From: Sporodiniella umbellata
Taxonomy: Eukaryota > Mucoromycota > Mucoromycetes > Mucorales > Rhizopodaceae
NCBI GenBank assembly: GCA_025677835.1
Contig: JAIXMR010000045.1
Span: 62,001 to 126,000 of the forward strand
Length of the DNA: 64,000 bases
Direction of reading: 5' to 3'
Both the position numbers and the translations under genes were made by a program. Below the pieces are notes generated by a model. The model ran no database searches. It worked only from the letters and a program-made list of their open reading frames with translations, and had not been told where the DNA came from. Position 1 is the first letter of the stretch, and every line of letters begins with the position of its first letter. This document shows, piece by piece, positions 12,293 to 23,739 of the stretch.

Positions 12293-12442
12293 ATGGAAGT
12301 GCCTACTATTTGGTACTACTTTGGTGTAATCTCAGTCCTCGTTCTTTTCGTCCAACTTTGTCTATGTGTTGAGAGGCCGACGATCAGCAGCAGTAGTGAT
12401 CTCCCGGGTTATTATACATATCCCCATTATCGGGTTCAATAA
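12293..12442 (+). CDS. Possible 49 aa single-pass membrane microprotein
   Basis: ATG 12293 sits in a good context (ACC ATG G). The frame gives a hydrophobic helix (WYYFGVISVLVLFVQLCLCV) followed by a polar tail with ERPTISSSSDLPGYY and stop at 12440. The segment is less AT-rich than its surroundings and its amino-acid mix looks protein-like. It could be a free small membrane protein or a leftover exon. No family was recognised. Confidence 0.35.
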   Translation: MEVPTIWYYFGVISVLVLFVQLCLCVERPTISSSSDLPGYYTYPHYRVQ

Positions 12443-12862
12443 CAATGTTGCATAAAAAACAAATACATTTTTTTAGTATCGTTCAATGGTTTGCTATGTG
12501 TACTTTTTAAGAGGGAAACAAAGCTTTGATCGGATACTTAAATAGATAAAGCTATTGATATGCTTGGAAAATACAGTGAATTGCGTGCTTGCTGAAAAAA
12601 AAAAAAAAGGTAACTTTGCGTAATTGAAAAGCTTATCGTTGAAAATCGCACCATTGTATACAAGCTTTTTAATGGCCAAGAGAGTGGGAACTTTTATTCC
12701 TAACTACTATACGAAGATGTTGAATATCAACACTATACTCGTTTCATAGAAACGCTGTTTAGATCTTATATACAATCTCAAATTGACGTCAATGGCAAAC
12801 TCCGTTGTGTTTGTGTATAGAAATTTTTTTTCTCCTCTCCTTTTCTTGTAAATTCTTTTACT

Positions 12863-13418
12863 ATGTTCCTGACACGAGATGAATTCAAAGCAAGCTTGTC
12901 CAACTTCTACGATCAACAGAGAAAACTTCAACTAGATGAATGGGAGTGGGAGGAGGATGCCAATGATGTCTATTTGAAAAAAACTAGTTATCTACAAGTC
13001 TCAGTCGACACAGTAGACATTTTTATCAAGGTCGAATATCATATTGTGTATTCCGTTAGCTATAGAGCACCTATGCTTTATTTTTTGCCCTCCTACTACC
13101 AAGGTAAAACATAGACACAAAAAAAAAAAGGAACTAAAGAAGAAAAAAGACGGTTCCCCGCTTTCTTTAGATGACATATATCAGCATATTGTTCCAAAAA
13201 GTTTTCACAAAAATTTGAAAGAGAATCATTACGTTCCTTGCATTTCGCAAACTGAGCATTCCTTGTTGAGAATGCCAATATGGTACATTCACCCGTGCGA
13301 GACTTCAGTTTTAATGGAAACCGTTCTATGTAACCGAGATAACTATATCAAAGCTTGGTTATCTTTTGTGGGCCCAGTTGTGCGATATTATGTACCCAAA
13401 GAGCTTTTTGAAACTTAA
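12863..13418 (+). CDS. ATG10: Autophagy E2-like enzyme Atg10
   Basis: E2-like enzyme that conjugates Atg12 to Atg5 during autophagosome formation. Exons are 12863-13103 and 13150-13418 with a 46 bp intron; product 169 aa, normal for the family. The core has VEYHIVYSVSYRAPMLYF, then DGSPLSLDDI, SQTEHSLLRMPIWYIHPC with the predicted catalytic Cys130, and the family ending WLSFVGPVV. It lies in the unique spacer between the two proteinase repeat arms, so recombination between the arms would invert it together with its neighbours. The gene itself appears intact. Confidence 0.93.
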
Positions 13419-14443
13419 CTCTAGTTTTCCAGGCACAAACACGACTTGTGACTCTTTTTTTTTTTTTTTTTTTGATAAGGTGAGATTATTGAATACATGT
13501 GCTCCAAAGGCTTAAAACAAAGGTACTTGACTTGGGGCTTTATGCTATACCAATGTGATATTTGTTTGCTTTGTATAAACTTTATTTTATTTAAATAATA
13601 ATAATAATAAAACAATTATTTTTTCATGATTTTTTTTTTGAAAAAAAAGGGGCTTTTTTAATGCCGGAAATGAGCTGTCTAATTGAGCAAGTCGATTACA
13701 TTAATATTAAACTAACAGGGTCAATTGCTGGGTTTTCTATGTAATCTTTGAGACTGCTATGGGTTCAGAAAAAATACCTGTTCTTCCAACGCCGATTCGT
13801 TTGACAAGTAAAATTGCTTTTTCTATTGTGTTTTACGGCAGCACAATATCGTCATCTGAAGATATATCATGCAATCTAAAACCACTCAGTAGGATAGGCA
13901 GAAATCCTATTTGGGAAAAAGGCAACAAATAAGGAAACTTCATATCCCAGTTTTGTAGTATTTTTTTCGAGTTACAGTGGTTTCATTTCATCATTTCAGA
14001 ACTAAGGACGGCGATGGCAGTTCTTTAACAAAAACTTTTAGACTCTGATTTATTTGGTTCTGGCCCTGAGCAAATTTATTTATGGAGTATTAATCCCGTT
14101 TAGCATAGCTCAGATCAATTTCTTTTTTATTTATTTTGTATTACACTTTCTGTTTTAACCTGGAATTCACACTATTTTCTAGATTAAGTAATACTACTAA
14201 TTTCTAGGATTAGCCCCAAAAATTACATGGAAAGTTGTATTACATGTCACCAAACTACTAGGTAAAACGCAATAATCTTTAGCTTGATTTCTACCCTCAA
14301 AGTTAATAAATGTTAATCTTTGACTTTAAACAAAAGAATTATACAAGAAAATGAATTTCAAAAGTCATATAAATAGACAAGGTCTTTTCCATCTGTTTTT
14401 TTTTTCTTCATTCACTCCATAACCTATTCCTTCAAATAAGCTA
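13419..14443. other. Spacer between ATG10 and proteinase copy B
   Basis: AT-rich, with no convincing gene. A 57-codon open frame begins at an ATG near 13757 (MGSEKIPVLPTPIRLT...) and may be a stray first exon or remnant; no continuation was found. The proteinase B unit starts at 14345. Confidence 0.5.
14368..14375 (+). promoter_or_regulatory. TATA box of proteinase copy B
   Basis: TATAAATA, 69-76 bp upstream of ATG 14444, and conserved in the other two copies. It lies within only 99 bp of shared upstream DNA, so copy B lacks the more distal promoter region of A and C. Confidence 0.6.
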
Positions 14444-15675
14444 ATGAAGTTTACTCTCATCTCTTCTTGCGTCGCTGTTGCCTTCATGGCTTTGGCTGTC
14501 GAAGCTGCTCCCAAGCCTGCTGAAAAGCAAATCAACATTCCTTTAGCTCACAACAGCGATTACAAGCCTAGTGCAAAGAAGGCCATTGCCAGAGCTGTTG
14601 CCAAATACAGCCAACATGGTCTTGGTTCTCACAATGGTACCTCCACTGACGGTACTGGTAGCGTTCCTGTCACTGACTATGAAAACGATATCGAATATTA
14701 TGGTGAAGTCACTGTCGGTACTCCCGGTATCAAGCTCAGACTTGATTTCGATACTGGTTCTTCTGACTTGTGGTTTGGTAAATATAAATGAAGCAGACTT
14801 CCTTGTGCCAATGACTTATTTTGTTTTTAGCTTCTACTTTGTGCTCTACCTGCAGTAGATCTCAAAACTTGTATGACCCCAAGAAATCTAGCACTTATGT
14901 CGCCGATGGACGTACCTGGCGTATCGGTTACGGTGACGGTTCTAATGCTAGCGGTGTTTTGGCCAAGGATAACGTCAACTTGGGCGGTCTCTTGATCAAG
15001 GGTCAAACTATCGAATTGGCCAAGACTGAATCCAAATCTTTCTCATCTGGACCTAACGACGGTCTTTTGGGTCTCGGTTTCAACTCCATCACCACTGTCC
15101 GTGGTGTCAAGACTCCTATGGATAACTTGATTAGCCAAGGTTTGATCTCCAAGCCTATCTTTGGTGTCTATCTCGGAAAGCAAAAGAACGGTGGCGGAGG
15201 AGAATACATCTTTGGTGGCTATGACTCTTCCAAGTTCAAGGGTCCTTTGACCACTGTTCCCGTTGACAGCTCTCAAGGCTGGTACAGCATCAACGTCAAT
15301 GGTGCTTCCGTTGGCTCTAGCAAAGTTACTGGTTCTTTCAGCGGTATCCTCGATACCGGAACCACTCTCTTGATCCTCCCCACCTCTGTTGCTAACTCTG
15401 TTGCTAAGGCCTACGGTGCCAAGGACAACGGTGATGGTACTTATCTCATCAACTGTGATACTTCCAAGTTCAAGCCCCTTGTTTTCTCTATCAACGGTGC
15501 CAACTTCCAAGTCCCTGTCGACTCTCTTGTATTTGAACAACAAGGATCTACTTGTTTTGCTGGTTTTGGTTATGCCGAATATGACTTTGCTATCATTGGT
15601 GATGTCTTCTTGAAGAACAACTATGTGATCTTCAACCAAGGTGTTCCTAATGTTCAAATTGCACCCGTTGCTTAA
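14444..15675 (+). CDS. Secreted aspartic proteinase, rhizopuspepsin-like (copy B)
   Basis: Exons are 14444-14777 and 14831-15675, giving a 392 aa protein identical to copies A and C, with the same signal peptide, DTGS/DTGT catalytic motifs and intron position. Two synonymous differences were noticed that are private to B (14614 and 14832). Its upstream DNA is unlike A and C beyond 99 bp before the ATG, and its 3' flank differs after 15734. Expression could therefore differ from the arm copies even though the protein does not. Confidence 0.96.
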
Positions 15676-15734
15676 ACTAAACACAACAAACGTGTTCAGC
15701 TAATATTTATTCTATTTATTTTAAACACAAACAA

Positions 15735-17371
15735 AGCAAATAAAAAAAAAAAGAAGCACTAGCTGCTTCTCTTTTTGTGTATATCTACAATTAGACGTTT
15801 TAAAATGCTATTTTGTTTAAGAATAATACGGTTGTACAAATAATAATCATTTAACCTCACAGATAATCATATAAAAACTACACGTTACTTGTTCCATATA
15901 TAATATTATGTTCATAGCCTTCAAAAACAGGCTGCTAAAAAATTTTAATTAGCTCACAATTGCAAGTGTTTAGAATTCATTTAGAAATTGTTTATATGAA
16001 TAGTACTCTGGTTTTTTTGTGCTGTTTGTTTTTTGCTACACAAAACATTTGAGTTAAAAAGCAAAAAAAAAGGGAACATATCTCAAGTAGTGGTGTGAAA
16101 TAAATCTGTAAAAAGAGTCTTATATCTGCCTATACAGATAATTCAAGTGTGGATTGTGTAGCCTTTGTCATATGACATCTACTTATTGAACAGAGATGTG
16201 AGCAAACTGTAAACATTTCATGCTCTCTTAGTTCCAATCAACCTCAGTCAAGCAAACGAATTACGTTTGGTATGAGAACAAGCTAAAAATGCTAAAAGCA
16301 TAACTTCTCCAACGCTTCAACAATGAAAACAAAGTGTCTTCAACGCCAAAAATTACTTACTATATACGCTAGATATTTTTCTCACTATTTTTATATGGAA
16401 TTTTGCTAGAAAGGGCTAAAGAAAACTTAGGGAGCTGCATATACGCTTTGGGTGCCGCAGAAATAGACTGAACGTAATATTACGTATAAGGATGCTATCA
16501 CACCAATTGTAAATTTTCAAAGCTTTGTATTTACTATGAAAATTCATGCTTTTTAACCCTGAATTGTGTTTGTACCATTATCTGATTTGAGAAGACTAAA
16601 TCTCTATCTATAGTAAAAAAGGGTTATTTAAGCATTTTAAAGTGATACAAGCTTAAAAGAAAAAAATACACTTGAAGCGCTTGCAGCAACAAAAATCAGG
16701 TACTCATAGCACAATAGACGTTTATACTTTTGTATTTACATTCATTTTTAAACTATATTTGTGATGAAGATAATGATTGTTCACTTTGCATTCTCTATTC
16801 GTTTAATACAGCAACAGCAATAACGATAACAAAAAAGAAAATAAAAAATAAATACATGGCTTTTTATAGCTATATATTTCTATTGAACTTGCTGTATTTG
16901 ATACTTTAATTTTTCGCGATTTTTTTTTTGCATCAAAACACATAGTTTTCTTTAGCTTTTGGTTTTTGACTCTTTGAAACTGATTTTTATCTTATATTGA
17001 CCTATATACTACACTATGCAAATTTACTTCTTGAACTTTCTTTGTATTGCAAATGTTAAGTACTCTGAGATCAAAAGTTTTTCTTATTATTTTTAATTAG
17101 AGAAGCGTTTTTTTTCAAAAGTAATTACACTTACAACATAAATGAGATGTCGAGATAAAAAAAAAAAGCCAACATCTGAAACGGGCTAGAAACTTATATA
17201 TTGTTTACATTTTTATAACAAGAGTACTTTTTAATCTTATTGTCATTTGACTCACCAAGATTGTGTATGATTATAGAAAAAAAGACCATGGACCGATTAA
17301 AGAGTACTTTTATATTTTAACTAATTAAAAAAGCACTTACATTCACTTCTTATTCTTCTTTTAGATTTCTG

Positions 17372-17403
<32 letters not shown>

Positions 17404-19321
17404 CCAAGGGTAAAAGTCTTGCTGCCCTTGTAGAATTGTAAGCACAACTGTTAAATGAATTTAGATTTGCTTATCTCCCGTTTTATAATCTACTCAAAGC
17501 AGGCGATTTTTGATTAACTCTTATGTAGCTGATTCTTATAAAAAATTTCCATATGATTGAAACAATAAAAGGATACTTGTTTTTCTATTTTATTTCAACA
17601 CGAATTTTCACTGTAAAAAAAAAACAGTACTGTTCTTTACTGGTAGAGTTTCCAATGTACTTTTTGATTTTGGGTTTTATCGAAATCAAATAAAGTGTTT
17701 GCTTTTTTACTGTGCTGGTAACATTTACTGTTTATTATAGTATCTAATTTAGAATGAAAAATAATCCTACTTTGATAGAGCTATTAGTTTTTATTAAAAA
17801 GCTTAACACTTATTCTATAACCAACTGAATTTTGAAAGGTGTTGCGAAACTTAAAATGAGTATAACAGAGGCTAAAAGTATCGCTTAGATAGAAACGTCA
17901 TTTTAGTTTTTCTCTGATAAGAAGTGGCCAAAATAAATAGAAAAAACTAAATCAAACTTGATAGCTTATAATTGTATCTATACAGTTTTCATTTTTATTT
18001 TATAGGCAAAAGTTGACTGATTTTTTTTAAACAAAAAGTAGTAAGAGTCGTATACAAGGAGATAACTAAACACGTCTTTAGTAATCGACTAAAAATAATC
18101 TTTTTTTTTTTTAGGGGAAATATGTTTTCTTGCAGACAATAGAAGCTGGTTTGGGAACGAAAGAAAGATGAGTGTCATCATTGTACTTGTGATGTTTCGG
18201 TATTTTTCTTGAGGGTTGAATGAAATATGTCTATGAAACTACTTGGAGCCCAGGGTTTTTTTAAGCTTAAATAGACGCTTATGAAGCAAGTATGACTGTT
18301 GTTGAGGTGTTGATAATTTTGAGCATTGCATCTTTCTTTATCAATTTGAAAGCTCACTCTATAAAGACGAGAATTTGCAAGAATAAATATAAGACTTGGA
18401 CCTATAGACAAATCAAAAAAATATAGCCGACTAATGATATATTTTTTGCCCACGTTGTTCGTATTTCTTTTTTATAATCTTACGATCGTTGTCTAATGTA
18501 CTTTGTAAACATTTGGGGTGCGTGGTTACTATTTTAGCTTGTATCAATTGTCTTTTGAAAAGATTGATAGAATGAATTGTTAGATAGAACCTCGGTTTGC
18601 TATTTAATAGGTTCGTTACTTTTGTCAAAGTAATTTTGCTCGCTTATTTAGAAAAGACTTTTCTAGTTAAGAATCTGTAACTCTTTTGAACGTTTTTTTC
18701 AAAAAATTTGATAAAGCATATGGTCTTTTTCTATTATGTTCGTTTTATTCCTTTTTTTTTCTCTAGTACTGCGAAACTTAAATAAGTTTCCTGTTTTAAA
18801 ACGACTCTAACATATGAGCTAGAGGCTGTAAGCTCAGTTGATCGTTTTTACGATAGACTAAAGGTCGCTTTCATTCTTTGCATTGTTTTTTTTTTTTTTT
18901 TTTTTTTTGCTTTAGTATATTTCTTTAATGAAGAAATGTGCTTTCTATATCGCTACGCAATTAAAGAGTACAAAGGTTTTGCATTGCCGTCGTTTGACTT
19001 AACCAAATTACATCAGTAGACGGTTAGCCTTTTTTTTTTTTTAGAGGTAAAAATAGATGTTTAAGACATGATAAAACGTTGTGCTCATAAAAAAAAGTCG
19101 TGTTTAATAGTACGAGCTACAGATAGCTATATAACCACAATTTCAAAACGCTGCATACCGTATGAATAATCAATAAATCCATACGGAAAAGAGAGGTTCA
19201 GTTTGTCTTACATAGAACACTACATGAAATAATGCATTTATTGTGGCCCTTTCAAACCCGCTTTTGGCGGCTCTTTAATAGCGATAGTGAAAAACCGGGC
19301 AAAATCTATCACCCGTATATG
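15735..19321. other. Gene-free AT-rich interval between repeat units
   Basis: About 3.6 kb with no supported gene on either strand. It has many poly-T/A runs and a TA microsatellite near 17376-17402. No transposon motif, tRNA or splice-consistent coding sequence was recognised. Confidence 0.5.
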
Positions 19322-20553
19322 AATCAAGCTCCCCCACTAAGTTGCACAATCTTATTTTGGAGCACATGACCCTTTGAAACCATAAGAATAATAACCCATT
19401 CTAAGCGCTGTGACATTTTTCGCTTTGGTCCTCCTTTTCACATGAAATATAGTCAAACAATATATTCTACCGCGGTTTGAAGCAGAACAAAAGACGTCTT
19501 TCAGAATCCAATTGAATATTTTGTAGACCTTTTTTTTTTTTTTCTCAAACCATCACACAACCTCATTAACTATGCTGTTACTTTCATATATCAATTTGTT
19601 TTAGCTTGAAAAAGACGGTTACATTTAAAGACGCTGAGTGTGTATATTTTAAAATACCTAGTCTGTTGACAAACAGTGATCGTATCACTGAACACATCGG
19701 GAGGGCAAAAAAAAAAAAAAAAAAAAAAAAATTAAAGGTGAGACATTTTTGTTTGTTCAAAAAAGGGATTACTTTCAGTATTTGGCTTTAATGTATTGCT
19801 ATTTAAAGAAACTATATACCAAAAAAAAGAAAAAAAGAACTTTTTTGTATTTGGTTTCAATTTATTGTGTTCTTTTTTTTTTTCCCGATATGCACAATTA
19901 CTGTTTATGTATTTGCTTGTGTAAAACGCGTCGATGTCCTGCTCTACTTGATTATTTATATATACATTGAGTCATTAGAAAACAAGTTACAACTGAACGC
20001 AGCACGAATTATGTATCTTTTTGGAAAATGAGATCATCCCCTTGTTCATTGCCTTGCTTGCCTTTGTTTTTTTATTTTATTTTATTTGTAAACAAGTGAA
20101 ATGGTAGGTGGTAATGGAAGATATCCACTGGTTATTAAATAAGCTTTTGCTCTTCTTTTCTAATTTTTTTTTTCTCACACTAACCGTTGGTTTATACTAA
20201 GGTTCTTTTACCTGGGACAGTTGACCTACCCTTTTTTTTTTGTGATGCACGAATTAGATTAAGTTTATTAGAAATAGAATAGCGATAGCAATAATAGTAA
20301 AAAAAAAGAAAAAAAGTCGAACCAGATTATTGTTTGTAGGTCTAATCAATGTATCCAAATCAATATAGATTGTGGCAGACTCATTTTTTAATTGTTGGCA
20401 CAAGACGTGTTTCGAAATTGTAATTAAAAAGTAACAGTAAAACAAGAGATAGTGGTGGGAAAAGACGCGATTTTTGTACTTTGTGAGTTTTCTAAATTAA
20501 AAAAAAAAAAAAAAAAAAACCAATTACTTTAAGAAAATGAATTTCAAAAGTCA

Positions 20554-20561
20554 TATAAATA
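20554..20561 (+). promoter_or_regulatory. TATA box of proteinase copy C
   Basis: TATAAATA, 69-76 bp upstream of ATG 20630, same position as in copies A and B. Confidence 0.6.
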
Positions 20562-20629
20562 GACAAGGTCTTTTCCATCTGTTTTTTTTTTCTTCATTCA
20601 CTCCATAACCTATTCCTTCAAATAAGCTA

Positions 20630-21861
20630 ATGAAGTTTACTCTCATCTCTTCTTGCGTCGCTGTTGCCTTCATGGCTTTGGCTGTCGAAGCTGCTCCCAA
20701 GCCTGCTGAAAAGCAAATCAACATTCCTTTAGCTCACAACAGCGATTACAAGCCTAGTGCAAAGAAGGCCATTGCCAGAGCTGTTGCCAAATACAGCCAG
20801 CATGGTCTTGGTTCTCACAATGGTACCTCCACTGACGGTACTGGTAGCGTTCCTGTCACTGACTATGAAAACGATATCGAATATTATGGTGAAGTCACTG
20901 TCGGTACTCCCGGTATCAAGCTCAGACTTGATTTCGATACTGGTTCTTCTGACTTGTGGTTTGGTAAATATAAATGAAGCAGACTTCCTTGTGCCAATGA
21001 CTTATTTTGTTTTTAGCCTCTACTTTGTGCTCTACCTGCAGTAGATCTCAAAACTTGTATGACCCCAAGAAATCTAGCACTTATGTCGCCGATGGACGTA
21101 CCTGGCGTATCGGTTACGGTGACGGTTCTAATGCTAGCGGTGTTTTGGCCAAGGATAACGTCAACTTGGGCGGTCTCTTGATCAAGGGTCAAACTATCGA
21201 ATTGGCCAAGACTGAATCCAAATCTTTCTCATCTGGACCTAACGACGGTCTTTTGGGTCTCGGTTTCAACTCCATCACCACTGTCCGTGGTGTCAAGACT
21301 CCTATGGATAACTTGATTAGCCAAGGTTTGATCTCCAAGCCTATCTTTGGTGTCTATCTCGGAAAGCAAAAGAACGGTGGCGGAGGAGAATACATCTTTG
21401 GTGGCTATGACTCTTCCAAGTTCAAGGGTCCTTTGACCACTGTTCCCGTTGACAGCTCTCAAGGCTGGTACAGCATCAACGTCAATGGTGCTTCCGTTGG
21501 CTCTAGCAAAGTTACTGGTTCTTTCAGCGGTATCCTCGATACCGGAACCACTCTCTTGATCCTCCCCACCTCTGTTGCTAACTCTGTTGCTAAGGCCTAC
21601 GGTGCCAAGGACAACGGTGATGGTACTTATCTCATCAACTGTGATACTTCCAAGTTCAAGCCCCTTGTTTTCTCTATCAACGGTGCCAACTTCCAAGTCC
21701 CTGTCGACTCTCTTGTATTTGAACAACAAGGATCTACTTGCTTTGCTGGCTTTGGTTATGCCGAATACGACTTTGCTATCATTGGTGATGTCTTCTTGAA
21801 GAACAACTATGTGATCTTCAACCAAGGTGTTCCTAATGTTCAAATTGCACCCGTTGCTTAA
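20630..21861 (+). CDS. Secreted aspartic proteinase, rhizopuspepsin-like (copy C)
   Basis: Exons are 20630-20963 and 21017-21861. The 392 aa protein is identical to copies A and B. Three synonymous bases noticed as private to C fall within 28 bp near the 3' end (21741, 21750, 21768), while the rest reads the same as copy A. Such clustering may reflect a short conversion tract from a more diverged relative, or chance. Its stop is 245 bp from the stop of the convergent GID4 gene. Confidence 0.96.
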
Positions 21862-22106
21862 ACTAAACACAACAAACGTGTTCAGCTAATATTTATTCTA
21901 TTTATTTTAAACACAAACAATAAAACAAGAAGGGGAAAACACGAGTTGTTTTTTTCTTTCTGATGTGTTTATCTCTCTTATCAATTGAATCCAAAGATAT
22001 TGTTTTGTTTGAATTTTAATGATGACACTGTTTGGATATATAAGAGGGGGAGGGTAATACATATTAAAAAGAAGCCGAGGTGATTCATTTGTAAAGAAAT
22101 AGAGTT

Positions 22107-23012
22107 TTAACGAAATTCAAACATACAACTTCCTCTGTCCGGTACATGGTTTAGGGTCAATTCTTGATACCAATCCTTGTGGTGGCGATAGAAATAGAAT
22201 CCCTTGATACTCTTTAATGAGCGTTGATAGCAAATATAATAAAAGCCAGCAAAACTAGCTCCGTTAATTGTGTTCACTTTGTGATCAGGTACCAGGAACG
22301 TCTCCTTCCAACGCATATAAATAAAATCACTGTCCATTTGGTCGTACACGAAATGTTCTTTTCTGAATATATCCAATAAAGGGGTGAATGAAGGGAATTG
22401 CCTCTATAATAATAATAATAATAATAATTTTTTTTTTTTTTTTTTGAGTGATTATTCTTATTTTATCAACGCTTTTGTTTTTCTTACCCAATGAGCCAAG
22501 TCACTTTTTTGATCTGCTTGCCATTTACGGGTATGAAAAGGGTGTTTGGGACCAATGATTTCCGCTTCAAAAAAAGTCTAAAGGAAATAATAATAAAAAA
22601 AAAAAAGAGTTTTCTATCAGTTTTAAGAAAAAGAAAAACAGCGTTTGTAGTTTACCGTCAATTCTGGATGTTCGGGAGTAAGACCTTTGATGTTCAGATA
22701 ACCACAAAGTGTGCTTTGGTATATATCCACATCCTAAAGAGTGGTCAATAACCCATCCAAAAAGTGGTTTCTCTCCAGATTTACTTTGATATCCACGGTT
22801 ACTTCATAACTACTCGAGCCACACTCTTGTTGACCTCTAAACTGACTTCCAGCATAAAGTTCACCCAGACGACTTGGTTTTAACCTTTTGTGGGATAAAT
22901 CAATCCTAGGCTCTTTTTGTACGCTCTGTTTTTTCAAAGGCTCTGCTGGACTGATTTTGATCTTTTTGATGCTCTTGACAGGCTCGATACAGGTAGTGGA
23001 TGGTATAGGCAT
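22107..23012 (-). CDS. GID4: GID4/Vid24 substrate receptor of the GID/CTLH ubiquitin ligase
   Basis: Recognises N-terminal degrons (classically Pro/N-degrons) for the GID E3 ligase that removes gluconeogenic enzymes. Exons are 23012-22785, 22733-22656, 22577-22488 and 22403-22107; introns are 51, 78 and 84 bp. The 230 aa product has the family core in order: [71 protein letters not shown] and the ending [16 protein letters not shown] 23012 was chosen because it precedes the conserved core. The N-terminal tail is basic and low-complexity and could extend further upstream through an unseen exon. Confidence 0.92.
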
Positions 23013-23691
23013 TGTTGTTATAGTGGTTCTCTTTCTCCCCTTCTCTTTTGGTTGTAATTCTTTTGGTATACAAAAGCTATCTTGTTTTTTTTTTGGCTGG
23101 GCTTGTTTTGTGTGAGAAAAAAAAAAAAAAAAAGAAAAGAGAAAAAAAAAAAAAAAAAAAAACGCTCTCCTCTTCCCCCCCCCTTTCTTTAACATCAATT
23201 CAACCAAAAAAAAAAAAAGAGGCTGTTTTTTAAGCTGGTCTCTAATTTGCTCGGAGTTTTAGAACGATAAAAATACCTTTTTGGTGCATGAAAAAAGGGT
23301 TCTATTTTCTTGGAGTGGTTTGTTCTCCAATAGGACGTTCATCTCTACACTTGAACCAAGCCAATTCAGGACATCTCCCCTGCCTAGAAAGGAAACGAGA
23401 CTCGATGTGGCTGTTTTAGTGAATGAAATCAACACGATGTTATAACGCACCCATCCCAATCAACAGACGCATGTATGTAGGCAGCCTGTTCTTTTCAAAG
23501 CTACGTCACAGAGCAGCGAATCAATGGAACCGGCACTTGAGTGATCTGCCTGAAAAAAAAAAAAAAGAAAAAAAAAAAAACATCGTAAAGAGGAAATCCT
23601 TTTACCGACTTGCTGGTTTTTTTTTTTTTTTTTTTAAAAATATTCAACCTACGTTTTTTTTTTTTTTTTTTTTTAAAAATATTCAACCTAC

Positions 23692-23726
<35 letters not shown>

Positions 23727-23739
23727 AAGAATTCTTGAA
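23013..23739. other. Divergent spacer GID4 / CENP-S with homopolymer tandem repeat
   Basis: No intact gene. It contains several long poly-A/T runs and a tandem unit (see 23617-23725). A 35-codon fragment on the plus strand around 23440-23550 resembles the end of a LINE reverse-transcriptase polyprotein, but too little remains to call an element. Confidence 0.5.
23617..23725. repeat. Tandem poly-T plus AAAAATATTCAACCTACG repeat
   Basis: Poly-T runs of about 17-30 bases alternate with two copies of the 18 bp unit AAAAATATTCAACCTACG (units end near 23652 and 23692). It lies immediately upstream of the CENP-S start. Such runs are prone to slippage and assembly error. Confidence 0.8.

Larger units (their letters stand above)
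14345..15734 (+). repeat. Third, shorter copy of the proteinase unit (1390 bp)
   Basis: This segment matches 20531-21920 and the reverse complement of 9313-10702, each exactly 1390 bp long with no indel. It covers 99 bp upstream of the ATG, the gene and 59 bp after the stop. Sequence diverges abruptly at both ends, so only the minimal gene unit was copied here, unlike the 2.67 kb arms. Confidence 0.93.
19322..21984 (+). repeat. Right arm of the large inverted repeat (proteinase copy C)
   Basis: Reverse complement of 9249-11919 at near identity, carrying copy C and about 1.2 kb of upstream DNA. Arms are separated by a unique spacer of about 7.4 kb containing ATG10 and copy B. Confidence 0.93.

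Noticed and set aside
15735..19321. Centromere-like gene desert
   Set aside because: AT-rich and gene-free, but nothing in the sequence distinguishes a centromere from ordinary intergenic DNA; no such claim is justified.
19749..19970. 73-codon frame duplicated in both repeat arms
   Set aside because: AT- and Lys-rich frame in proteinase upstream DNA; repeated only because the arms are duplicated.
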